A stretch of DNA of 64,000 nt. Source: Epiperipatus broadwayi (taxonomy: Eukaryota; Onychophora; Udeonychophora; Euonychophora; Peripatidae). The stretch covers positions 7,978,963-8,042,962 of the forward strand of contig JAQFVV010006208.1 in assembly GCA_028023455.1 (NCBI GenBank), in the 5' to 3' direction. Numbering within the stretch: the first letter of the stretch is position 1; every line of letters begins with the position of its first letter. This document shows positions 37,184 through 47,489 of the stretch, piece by piece. The notes below the pieces were generated by a model, which was not told the DNA's origin, did no database searches, and was given only the letters and a program-made list of their open reading frames with translations. Both the position numbers and the translations under genes were made by a program.

Positions 37184-37481
37184 ACATAACATGATCTCCA
37201 TTTCTTATGCTTGCTTATAACTGTTGTTAAAACACAAAATTCACTACACGTATTGCCACACACAGGAAAGCTAGTGTAATGAATGGATAACAGAAGGCTT
37301 GTGCATAAAATCCCCATCTAGTGCCCACTCATCCAATATCCCCAGGTGCAGCCAGAAACTAGTCTGGGGATATTGGATGAGTAGGCACTAGATGGGGATA
37401 TTAGGCACAAGCCTTCTGGCATCCATTGATTACTCTAGCTTGCTATGAGTGGTAATATGTGTAGTGAGTTTTGCCTATTTT
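37184..37481. repeat. F1 hairpin with 13-bp target duplication
   Basis: Flanked by AAGATAACAATAT at 37171-37183 and 37482-37494, inside the RTE LINE, whose sister copies show the empty site. The left end carries about 55 bp (ACATAACATGATCTCC on) not mirrored at the right. The tip retains GAAACTAGTC but lacks the CTGATGA half. Confidence 0.9.
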
Positions 37482-37857
37482 AAGATAACAATATCCTGGG
37501 TCTATACCATGATGATCCAATTCTTTAATCACTGAAGAAATGCATTAGAATCAAATGCCTTTTCATAATCTACAAATCCAAAGCATAATGGCAACTCATA
37601 TTCATTGGCCATTTCTATAACTTCTCTCAATACTTAGATATGATCCACTATATTAAAACCACTTTTCAATCCAGTTTATTCTTTTGGTTGGTTAAAACCC
37701 AAAGTTCACTGAAGATGAATTGTAATTATTATGGTAAAAATTTTGTATAGAACACAGACAGTCATTACTAGAACCTATTATACTAGTCAGTTTTTAATCA
37801 AAATTTACTCCAAATTCATAACTCAACCAGACTAGCCAAAAAATAAACTTTAAAACA

Positions 37858-37900
37858 GTACCAATGGTTTCACTGCTATAAACAGACTTTCTCAAATATA
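37858..37900 (-). ncRNA. Hammerhead-like motif, family F6, stem I lost
   Basis: Minus strand: TTGAGAA (U3 and A8 both present), A, stem II CTG-TTTATAG-CAG, GAAA, ACC-ATT-GGT, A. No stem I pairing is left. Confidence 0.42.
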
Positions 37901-38199
37901 AAGAACTACAAAAATAACAACACATTTAACCTTATATTTAAATTTTTTTTTATTTTAATAAAACATATAAAATTTTAGCTGTAAATGTATTTTTCAATAT
38001 AAAACCATATTACTTATTGCACTGGATCGATCTGCAGAACGATTTACTTACACGTATATATGTTTTGGCTGGTTTCCAACCTTTTATAATTCACATTTAT
38101 AATCTTATGCAATTATAAATGTTACGTGAACGAACCGGCACGTTCGAGCAAAGTGGGAAATATTATTGATAGCTTTAACTATCAACAATGGCCCACCTC

Positions 38200-39075
38200 G
38201 GCTGCTAGATTCAAACCCCTACTATCCAAACACTTTATTTGTTTCAGAGTAAACTCCGGGCGCCAGTTAGTCTCAGACTAACGTATTTGGTCAGTAGGCC
38301 CATAATCCAGCGCTCAAAACGATCCCAAAACTAGCCCAGTCTAATTTTAATCAATAATAAAATATAGAAAAAAGAATTGGTCAAAAGAGATGGATAAAAA
38401 GAAATTGATAAAAAGAATTGACCGACAAATAAAGTATAAGTTTAAAGACCATTTATTTTAACAACATTAACTAAGTTTAAATATTTTCTAAATCTAATAT
38501 AACACACGCACATTTTAATTTAACACAATATAATATGTCTTATGAGAAAGCAAAATAATATTTGACAGTGATAAATTATCTAACATTCGCAAACACACAC
38601 ATCAATAGTTCATTTTATGCATGCTTAAGAGTTCAAATTACTTGTCTCTGTAGGATTTACGAATTACAGCGGTGGCTACTATGTATAAATGAGAATAATA
38701 AAATGTTTTACCTAGGATTTTTGGAACATGGATATTGCTTGTTGTTGGCTGCTTCTGATGGAGTATATCTAACCGGTTAGATCTGACGTTTCTTGAGGAG
38801 ATTTGATGCTAATCCGTTGGTTTTATTCTTGGAGACAGTTGAACATTGACAGAGGATTTCTGAGTTGTTATGCAGACATTATTTCACAGGCAGGTTTTGA
38901 TGATCTTGTTGGACTAAAGGGCTGAAGTAAGAGTGTATATTTCCAAAACTGCTCAGCACCGCATTCCTGTTTCTGGATACATAATATAACTGATTGTCCT
39001 CTCTCGACTTAACTGACTCAATTAATTTCTGAACTGAAACCCTTATCCGATAAAATTTTACTATTTATACCTGCG
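38200..39075 (-). promoter_or_regulatory. Possible promoter or LTR fragment
   Basis: On the minus strand TATAAATAG (39070-39062) is followed 35 bp on by TCAGTT (39037-39032), like an arthropod TATA plus initiator pair. AAATAAAG lies near 38245 and TGGCGCCCGG near 38260. CpG is less depleted here than nearby. It could be a retroelement LTR or a promoter for a 5' tensin exon. No coding part was found next to it. Confidence 0.3.
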
Positions 39076-39079
39076 AAGT

Positions 39080-41655
39080 GTTTTCTTTTCGATATCCTCC
39101 GGCAATATATGTTGTCGAAATTCCATTGATAATCCTTTGACAATGTGTTTTGGAAGATTGTTTAATTAATAATAGCCATGCAAAACGTGTTGTTTTTACA
39201 TCTTTAATTAGTAGCTCACTGCTGTGTTTTTAAATACATTTCATTTCAATATTTATTTTCATGTGTTTTTCAATATGATTTTAACATGCATTTATTTATA
39301 ATATTTAATACGGATACATTTATTTTACATTCGCACGCACATATAATTTTATTCTACACATCAAAACTAGTTTTAATATTTTTTTTTTTTATTCAATTCG
39401 AATGAAAAGAGATTTATATTTTGAAGCTTTTAATTATTTATATTTATGAATACCAATTAAGAAAAACTTTACTTCCTTTTATAAAACTTTTAGTTTAACT
39501 TTCTAAAGAAAACCCCCTTCCCACTTTTAATCAATTATTTTCCAACTTTTATTTCAAACTCTTTTATAAAAGATTTTTATTTTAATAATTTTTTTTAGAT
39601 AAAATTAATTTATATACATGTGCCAATTTGGTCTTGGCACATTACAAATGAGGTGAGAGATTATATTATGAGGGTAAAAACAGTCACTGTGATGAAATGA
39701 ATCATTTAATATCTACCAAAATGGAAAGGAAAGGGTCAGTTTATTTGGCATGGATTTGTCATGCCTGGATTGTTGAATGACATGACATCATAAATGGTAA
39801 CTTTGAAAAATTATTACTGGAGGCAAATGTCACCAGAGTAATATGTCATAGCAGGAATAATACCAAAGTACCATAAAAACTAAATGCAAATAAGCTTACA
39901 AAATGAAAGATAAAGATGTCTGACATTTTACTGAAAGCCTCTCAAGTGTCTTATGCATATAGTTGCTATATCAGTCTACAGTGCTCACTATAATGTTTTT
40001 AATTTCAGTCGATGGCATTCATAGATTTAATGAATCCATATTTAACACTTACTTTTCTGCAATTTTTACTTTCTAATTTAGCTTTGAAATTATTATTTTT
40101 TTATATGTGCATAAAAAGAAAGTTTAAAAAGCAGTAGATTTGAACAAATTGCAGAAGATAAGCTAAATGCACGTAAGCATCCAATTACGACAAAAATGTC
40201 CGACGCTTTACTCAAAGCAATACTTACATACTAAACCTGCTGTGATTAAAGTCAATGGCACAAATAAATGTCTAAATAAAGACTGAATTAAGCACATTTA
40301 TAATTTCGAAAAGGAAAATAATTACTTTTTAAAGTAAATATTAGATATTCTGTGCAGGAGAAAATTGTTACTCAAAATGTTGATTTTGCTGCTAATTTTA
40401 CAATTTAAAATATGCTGTGTCATAAAAAAATGCTAAGATGACTGATTGATCATCTGGTGGAAGTAAAGCAAACACATGATCTATTATCCACCTTTAATTC
40501 TTGCTGAGTGAATTTTTTTGAACGACTTTTTTATCCAGTGAAATGATTAAAACTTGGAAACTTCCTGCTATCATGAACAATGGTCATAGACTGGAATAAA
40601 TATCTGCGACAAGTTTGTGCGTGTAGCATGTTATCCTGAGAAAAATGCAAAATCCTATAAAAGTGATGACTTACGAGATGCTGGAATAGGAAAATTTACT
40701 TTGTACAACATAAAAACTTCAGTCCACCTCAGTGATTGTAAGAAACAATCTTTTGCCTTTTTTTATTGGAATAAATGTATATTGCTAAAAGTTTAGTTGT
40801 TCCAACATCGATTCTTGCAAAAAAAAAAAACAACCCATAAATATATGTTCGTTTATTTCCAGTAAATAAGTTATAGGTTGCCATTTTGTACAAAATAAGG
40901 TTAGTTCTCAGCTTTTTTGCAAATAACTCAATTCACTTCAAAACCTAAATACGTTTATTTCCACTAAATAAAGTTATTCATTGCCATTTTGTACTAAATA
41001 AAGCTACTTGTCAAATTTATGATTTTGGCAGAAGATTCTGTGCATACATTATTTTACAAGATCACAAGGTGAAAAAGTGTTGAACTGATACGTGGGTAAT
41101 ATTTCACAGCAGATCTAATATGTAAGTACCCTTAAAGCTGAAAAACTAAAAAAAAAATTTGGTGCACACATGGTTACATGCAACATTTTCAATTTTAATT
41201 AATGGTGATCATTGATTTAGTGATTCCATCTTTAGCGCTTAAATTTCTTCAAATTTTATTCTACATTCTAGTCAAAATTATTTTCTTTTTTATGTCTATA
41301 TTAATTAGCTTCAAAATTCTGTTCTTTAAAAAATATATATACAATATTTTCACTGTTGAAAATAGAAGCAGGTAAGTGAACAAAATTTATAATTAAGTCT
41401 TACGTGATAAAGATGTCTGCCATCCTAATGTTTGTTCATTTTATAAGCCATTACCATATTAGATCTCTTTGTATAATTCATCAATGACTCAAGCTTGCAA
41501 GAGATGCTTTGGAGTAAGAAAATTGCACTTAACATCATATAAAAGCAGTAGCTGTGTCATATTTATTATATATATGATAAACAAAACAAGTTATAAATTT
41601 CGTAACTTGCTCTTAGCTTGCATTTTATGATCATTAGATGGAGCAAAAGTAAAGT
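39080..41655. other. Intronic sequence without recognised features
   Basis: AT-rich, with local near-repeats around TCAATGGCAC/AAGATGTCTG... (39920, 40190, 41410) and ATACGTTTATTTCCA (40847, 40951). Probably old transposon remains. No exon seen. Confidence 0.4.
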
Positions 41656-41659
41656 TATT

Positions 41660-43625
41660 ATCCTGTTTTAATAAAATGGCACAGAATAGAGTTTTCCCAA
41701 GTAGTTGGAGTAATACAAGAGTAAGGTTATTGCTTGAAGGAAAGGGTAAGGATCATAGAAAGTTGAATAATTATAGACCGATAGCGGTAACATCAGTTTT
41801 ATATAAATTTTTCTCATATATGGTGGCTAGTAAAGTTGTAAAATGGATGGAAGGGAATAATGTAGTGGGGGAAATGCAAGGAGGTTTAGATTAGATAGGC
41901 GTATAGGAGATAGTTTATTTGTAGTTACACAACTTATGGATATGAGTAGGAATGCAGGTAAACAGTTATATATTAGTTTTATAGATATAGAGAAGGCATA
42001 TGATAGAGTAAATAGAAATAGATTATGGATAACTTTAGCAAATTTGGGAATGGATGAAGCTTTAATAGATATTATTAAGAAATTATATGAAAATAACTAT
42101 TATATATATCAATTAGAGAATATAGAATCAATTAAAGTTAAAAATGGTGTGGGACTAAGGCAAGGATGCCCTATGTCACCTATTTTGTTTGTGTTGTATT
42201 TGAGTGAAATGGAAAGAGCAATAGAAAGATTAGGAAGAGGGATAGAGATACCGTTAATAGGTAGTAAGGGAGTATATATTTTGTCAGGTCTTTTTTTTGC
42301 AGATGATATATTTTTGTGTGCAGAAAAAAGAGAAGATATGGAAGTTATGTTGAGGACATGTGCAAGAGTGGGTAAAGAGATGGGGATTAAATTTAGTGAA
42401 GAAAAATCAAATATAATGATGGTTAATACTGAGGAAAGAGAAGATGTAGAATTTTTATTGGGAGATATTAAGTTAAGTGTGGTGAATAGATATAGTTATT
42501 TGGGAATTATTTTAAGTAATCAGAAAAATTATTTGGATGAATGGGAGAAAAAATTGATAAATGAAACAAAGAAAAGAAAGGGATTGATAAAGAAATTAAC
42601 AGTATTTTTATATAATAAATATGATGTAGCTAGAATTATATGGAAAGGAGCAGGGTTAACATATGGTAATGATGCATTATATGTTAGTAAAAAGATATTA
42701 GATTACTTACAAAAAGCTCAAAGGGAAGTAGGAAGACATGCATTGGATGCAGAAGTATGGACAGCAAGGGAGGCAATTCAAGGAGAAATGGGATGGTCAA
42801 GTTTTCATATGAGAGATGCACAAAGTAAAATGAAAATGTTTGGTAGATTGCAGTTTATGGATAATAAAAGAATAGCTAAAATAGTATTTAATTGGGTTAT
42901 GAGTAAAGGGCAGGTAACAAAATGGGTGAGAAAGGTAATGCGGTATGCAAAAGATTTGGATAAAGAATTTATATCAATATATTTGTACAAAAGATGGGAT
43001 GATTGTGTTAAGAGGATTATTGAGTGTTATAGTAGTAAGGAATGGGATAAAAGAATAAATTTATTAATAAAGACTAGGGAGTTAGAGAGATGGAGAAATA
43101 GTATGGAGAGTAAAAAGAGTTTAAATATATATAGAAATAAACAGAATATTAGGTGTGAGTTAATATATGATAATAGTAAGGAAAGTAGTTTATTGTTTAA
43201 GGCTCGAACGGGATCTTTAGCTACAAAAGAATATACATGTAAATGGCAAAATATGGGTGATTTATTTTGTAAATTATGTAAGGAAGGAATTGAAAATATT
43301 AGGCATTTGTTAATTGAATGTAAATGTTTGAAAACAGAAAGGGTACATATACTGAAGTTGTGAAAAAATAAATATGAAAAGAGTGATTATACAGAAAGTG
43401 AATTATTGGTTTTTATGCTGGGTTTGGGAAAAGATAAGGGGGATTTAGATATAAAGGTTATAGAGTTGAGAAAAATTATGTTGTGGAAATGGGATAGAGC
43501 ACATTATGGGTAAATTTAGAGTGGGGAATGTAAAATAAAGTGGCTAACAGGTTTATCTGGGCATAATTGCTGAGATATTCTTGACTTCGTTTAAGGAGAA
43601 GCCATAATACATCACATCACAACAC
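41660..43625 (+). mobile_element. FADD-box LINE, 5' truncated, one frameshift
   Basis: A reverse-transcriptase reading frame runs from about 41676 to 43363, broken by one frameshift near 41890. The first part carries the RT motif LNNYRPIAVTS. The second (475 residues from 41936) has FIDIEKAYDRV (motif A), GLRQGCPMSPILF (motif B) and FADD (catalytic motif C). The C-terminal end has a Cys/His knuckle (CKLC, then H and C) typical of I/CR1/R1-like LINEs. The phrase GEMGWSSFHMRDA in the C-terminal half is shared with another copy at 53.8 kb. No endonuclease domain is seen, so the 5' end is missing. The 3' end closes with a CATCA-rich short repeat at about 43610-43630. A single lesion suggests recent insertion. 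Confidence 0.88.
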
Positions 43626-43632
43626 ATCACAC

Positions 43633-43785
43633 TTTGTTTACATAAATGCTGAGAGAGATAGAATTCAATATCTCTTTCATTATCTCCAACCTCCACTGAG
43701 GTGAGCCAATTAGCTCGAAACCATGGTGGTCTGGAGGTTGGAGATATTGAATTCTATCTCTCAGCATTTATGTAAACAAAGCTTG
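43633..43785. repeat. F7 long hairpin with hammerhead tip
   Basis: Arms CTTTGTTTACATAAATGCTG...and CAGCATTTATGTAAACAAAG pair over about 50 bp, with a 12-base extra stretch in the left arm. Inserted at the CATCA tail of the LINE. Confidence 0.8.
43688..43739 (+). ncRNA. Hammerhead motif at the tip of a long hairpin, family F7
   Basis: Eight-pair stem I AACCTCCA/TGGAGGTT, core CTGAGGT (A9 to U), stem II GAGC-CAATTA-GCTC, GAAA (43717-43720), stem III ACC...GGT, cleavage base C (43731). Stem I continues outward into the arms of the whole element (43633-43785). Confidence 0.65.
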
Positions 43786-43914
43786 ATAGGAGCTATTGGT
43801 AAAGCTCCATCTAGTGATCATATATATATATATTGCCACATGATTAATTCATTTGTGAATTTTTAGAATTTCATTATCAAATTCTGAAAAAACAAAATAT
43901 TGTGATTATAATAC

Positions 43915-44172
43915 ATAGGGTATATGAGCACAGACTTTTCACATAAGCCACCACTCTCCACTCTATCTCATAACACTGGTACACTTGAACACATATATGT
44001 CGAAAAGATAAATAATCACCAATATACATATTTCATGCTAAACCAGATTATCATCTCTACACATATGTGCAATAAGTGCTCAGATATATATATTAAGATA
44101 GCCAATCTTCATACTTTAATGGACAGGCTTCAATCCACTCCGTACTCCAACTTTTCAACCATCCATCCAATT
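43915..44172 (-). repeat. F2 repeat, antisense, core deleted
   Basis: Reverse complement of the unit at 50760-51050. The hammerhead 5' half (CCAACTGATGAGTGC) is missing at about 44045. Confidence 0.7.
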
Positions 44173-44372
44173 GAAAATCTGTGATTATAATGCATGCATA
44201 CATTTACATATTATAAACATCACATGACCTACACCTCTTATGCTTGGTCATAACTGTTGTTAAAACAGGAAAAACTCACTATATATATTGCCACACACCG
44301 CAAGCTAGAGTAATCAATGGATGCCAGAAGGCTTGTGCATAAAATCCCTATCTAGTGCCTACTCTTCCAATA

Positions 44373-44414
44373 TCCCCAGACTAGTTTCTGGTTTATGGCC
44401 TTCGTCAGTGAGGA
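44373..44414 (-). ncRNA. Type I hammerhead motif, family F1
   Basis: Minus strand: TCCTCA, CTGACGA, stem II partly paired, GAAA, ACTAGT, C, TGGGGA. It faces 44463-44504 in a near-perfect palindrome. Confidence 0.65.
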
Positions 44415-44462
44415 GCCTTGGAGCTGAGAGCACTGCACCTAGGATGCTCTCAGCTCCAAAGC

Positions 44463-44504
44463 TCCTCACTGACGAAAGCCATAAACCAGAAACTAGTCTG
44501 GGGA
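44463..44504 (+). ncRNA. Type I hammerhead motif, family F1
   Basis: TCCTCA, CTGACGA (44469-44475), weak stem II, GAAA (44489-44492), ACTAGT, C, TGGGGA. Confidence 0.62.
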
Positions 44505-45046
44505 TATTGGAAGAGTAGGCACTAGATGGGGATTTTATGCACAAGCCTTCAGGCATCCATTGATTACTCTAGCTTGCTGTGTGTGGCAATATATATAGTG
44601 AGTTTTGCCTGTTTTAAATTTACATATTATCATAGATGTATGTACTTTGACACAAATAAGTTTAATATTCATTAAGTTTTATATTCTTAATCCAATAATT
44701 ACGTATATCAATAGGCTAGTTAAACAACAACAGATGATTTTTGTTATATTACAGTAAAAAGCTTTTTCTTTCATGTTTGTTTTGTCTTATCAGAATAGTA
44801 ATGTAAATATAATAAAAAACTTATATATGTATATATGAAAACCCTAAAGCTAGACTAATCAATAAAATAACTAAAATTACCCTAAATTCAAAATTAAACA
44901 AGACTATCTCGCTCAAAAGAAAAAGAGATGTATAACAAAAATACTTTAGTGAGATATTAAAAGTGTTTTTGGTATCCATCTCTTTTTCTTTTGAGTGAGA
45001 TATTATAAACAAGACTAACCAAAGCAAAGAATATATATATACTAAA

Positions 45047-45090
45047 ACACAACCAATGGTTTCACCGCTATAGGTAGACATATCAAGTGT
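45047..45090 (-). ncRNA. Decayed hammerhead-like motif, family F6
   Basis: Minus strand: stem I ACAC/GTGT, TTGATAT, stem II ACC-TATAGC-GGT, GAAA, stem III ACC-ATT-GGT, T. Family core appears to be TTGANAA. Confidence 0.45.
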
Positions 45091-45476
45091 AAAAGACTAC
45101 AAGATAACAACAAATTTATACTAAATATTACCCACAATTCCACTTACATCCTGAACACCCTTAATATTAAAAGAACTCTTAAACAAATTAATTGCTTCAG
45201 AGTAATAAATTTTTAACACTAAGGATTTTTTTAATTCTTCTCTTTATTTCATTTCTTTCAAAGGAGACAACTTTAGACTCATCAAATCTAATAAGGCCAA
45301 TATTTTTTTCATGGACATATAGAGCAGAATCAAGATATTTATTTATAACTCTACTTTTGTGAACCTTTCATTTAAGCTCAAATTACTCCGACCTACAAAC
45401 AATTTTTTAAGGGTGAATGGGAGTAATTGGGAATTATGGTAAATATATATATTTGTTGATGTATTTTTTATCCTTT

Positions 45477-45517
45477 GCACTTGGGAAACCTGTTTAGCAG
45501 TGAAACCATTGGTTGTG
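45477..45517 (+). ncRNA. Decayed hammerhead-like motif, family F6
   Basis: CAC/GTG stem I, TTGGGAA, stem II CTG-TTTAG-CAG, GAAA, stem III ACC-ATT-GGT, T. Inverted partner of 45047-45090; stem II differs from it but still pairs. Confidence 0.45.
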
Positions 45518-45599
45518 TCTTAGTGGGGTTTTTTTTTTCTTAGACTAGTCTTGTTTAATTTTGAATTTGGGGCAATTTTAGTTATATATGAAATATATG

Positions 45600-45750
45600 T
45601 TAATAAATGAGCACGCTAATAGCTCTTAACAAGCTTTTCTGAATATCCCTGCTGCTGGCTGTCATCAGTTAGGCACTAGGATATTCAGACATTAGATCTA
45701 AAAATACTAGCTCAAGCCCAGAATTTATTAAATAGTTAACTATTAAGTAG
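45600..45750. repeat. F8 fragment
   Basis: AGCACGCTAATAGCTCTTAA to TTAACTATTAAGTAG, the same ends as 36574-36737. The hammerhead has lost GAAACCGGTCT. Confidence 0.65.
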
Positions 45751-46273
45751 AAAATCTGAAATTGTCAGACATCTATATGTCTTCAAATGCAGCTATCTAA
45801 CATAAATAGCCATATGGGACTGAACTAAGTTCAGATACACCATATATTAATAACTTTAGCAATATAATAATGCAAAAGCCTCAAGAGCAAAACTATAATT
45901 GCATATATATATATACGACCCAATATTCTATTGCTCAAGTGTCAACAGTTGTAATATTAACATATTTTCATTGCATAAAAGATTATCTCTAGTATCAATT
46001 TTTTATAAAAGTTTTGATAATAAATGGAAAATTCATATAAGAATTAGAAAAATGCATTTATATTCTAATAATGATTTGTTTAGATTTTAAAAGTTATTCC
46101 GTAAAAAAAGTTTTTGTATTTTATTTTTGAATAATTTATATAAATCTTGCAGTGATGTTTTAAATTTCTATTGTAGTATCATTTGATTTATTAAAGTTCA
46201 TCCTTCATTAATATCAAAATTCATCAGATTTTCTTTCTACTAACTTATCTAAATATTTTAAATATATTTTTAC

Positions 46274-46479
46274 CTTTACAAGCATTATCTAATTCTTCTT
46301 TATTAAAAATGAGCTCAGAATCGGAAATGGCACAGGTGTGAAACTGACAGCTGAAGATGACATCTCTTGATGCTGAGGGTTGAAATCTCTTATGATAACA
46401 CTTGATCAATATATCTCCTCGTAACTGTAGACCTTGTTCCAATGATATGCAAAGACTATTCATTTTGGAAGTCACAGAA
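46274..46479 (-). CDS. TNS: Tensin exon: N-terminal half of the C2 domain
   Basis: A 206-bp exon read on the minus strand, with an AG acceptor after a T-rich tract (46481-46480) and a GT donor (46273-46272). It enters in phase 2 and leaves in phase 1. The protein contains [28 protein letters not shown] and [10 protein letters not shown], which match the C2 domain that follows the phosphatase-like domain in tensins (and in auxilin/PTEN relatives). Tensins link integrin adhesions to actin; the C2 domain supports membrane and phosphatase-domain contacts. The exon has no stop or frameshift, unlike the transposon fragments around it, so the gene is probably live. The phosphatase-like exons should lie at higher coordinates; I found none before 64000. 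The paralogue cannot be assigned. Confidence 0.88.
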
Positions 46480-46764
46480 CTAAAATAAAATAAAAAAATT
46501 ATAATCGATAGTTAACAAGCTTTATTCCTACAAACTATCTACATACAATTTATTTTTTAATGTAGAGTTGAACTATTAGATTACTGATATAAAATGCTAA
46601 GATGATATTTCACATTTGCAAATTTATTTGTATTATTAGCCATGCAAAGCATATTATATATATATATAGTCACAATTAAAATAACCATCTGCTTATTGTT
46701 ATTTCTCTCTAAACATCACACGATCACCATTCTTTATGCTTACATAAGCTTTCGGATCCAAGGC

Positions 46765-46806
46765 TCTTCACTGATGAAAGACATAAGCTAGATACTAGTC
46801 TGGGGA
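46765..46806 (+). ncRNA. Decayed hammerhead motif, family F1
   Basis: TCTTCA, CTGATGA, GATA in place of GAAA, ACTAGT, C, TGGGGA. One catalytic-core change. Confidence 0.6.
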
Positions 46807-47221
46807 TATTGTATGAGTAGACACTAGATAGTGAATTTATGCACAAACCTTCCTTCATCCATTGATTGTCTGGCTAACACTGAGTGGCACTACTACATGG
46901 AAAGTTTAGCCTCTGCGTAAACAGTTTGTGTAAGGATAAAGACTGGTGGTGATCATGTGATGTTTAGTGGTTTAATACCAATCCTGCTCAATAGGATTAT
47001 GGTGTCTGTGGTTATTAAAGAAACAAAAACATCAAAAAGTATGGATGCCGAACTGAATTCAGATCTATATAACTATTCAAGCTAATCAGCTTGAATTGAA
47101 AACATTATTGTGTTTTCATTTTGGACTGAAAGCTTTATAGTTAGCTAATAAAGTAAAAGGTGACTGCTGGAAGGTTGCATTAAATCCTAAGGCCTAGATC
47201 CAGTGCACTGAGATCCAAGGC

Positions 47222-47263
47222 TCCTCACTGATGAAGGCCACAAGCCAGAAACTGGTCTGGAGA
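47222..47263 (+). ncRNA. Type I hammerhead motif, family F1
   Basis: CTGATGA (47228-47234), GGC-CACAA-GCC, GAAA (47248-47251), CTGG in place of CTAG, TC. Stem I TCCTCA/TGGAGA has one mismatch. Confidence 0.65.
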
Positions 47264-47489
47264 TATTGGATGAGTAGGTACTGGATAAGGATTTTATGCA
47301 CAAACCCTTCCTACATCCATTGATTACTCTGGCTTGCACTGAACGGTGCTACTGTATGAAGAGTTATATGATATTTCTCTCCATAAATAATCACTTATTT
47401 ACTCAAAAGAAAATTTGACAAATACATATACTTTCATAAGTCAATTATAATTATATAATAAATTACTATTAATTTTTTGTATAAACTAC

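Larger units (their letters stand above)
36135..37755 (-). mobile_element. RTE LINE 3' part with two hairpin insertions
   Basis: Minus-strand RTE copy lying in the large tensin intron, upstream of the alternative exon. The 3' end is at 36135-36190. Coding remnants include NCKYLSQIITTDGNIMDEIN (36733-36930). It was invaded by two hairpin repeats with clear target duplications: 36574-36737 (9 bp, TAGATATAT) and 37184-37481 (13 bp, AAGATAACAATAT). Confidence 0.85.
44225..44617. repeat. F1 hairpin with 13-bp target duplication
   Basis: Flanked by ATTTACATATTAT (44212-44224, 44618-44630). Near-perfect palindrome, likely the youngest F1 copy. The two mirror-image reading frames starting MPEGLCIKS are by-products. 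Confidence 0.9.
44869..45592. repeat. F6 palindrome
   Basis: Outer arms AACTAAAATTACCCTAAATT and its complement at 45575-45592. Inside, AGAAAAAGAGATG/CATCTCTTTTTC forms a second hairpin. Hammerhead-like motifs at 45047 and 45477. Confidence 0.65.
46718..47368. repeat. F1 repeat, two joined units
   Basis: Two plus-strand hammerhead units (46765 and 47222) in direct order, about 457 bp apart. Confidence 0.8.

Noticed and set aside
44321-44556. Two overlapping mirror-image reading frames (MPEGLCIKS...) on opposite strands
   Set aside because: They arise from reading both arms of the F1 palindrome. Similar frames at 6685 and 16579 have no other support.
46274-46475. Start codon for the 76-residue frame at 46475
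   Set aside because: The first codon is GTG inside an exon. A splice acceptor lies just upstream and the tensin match continues through it.
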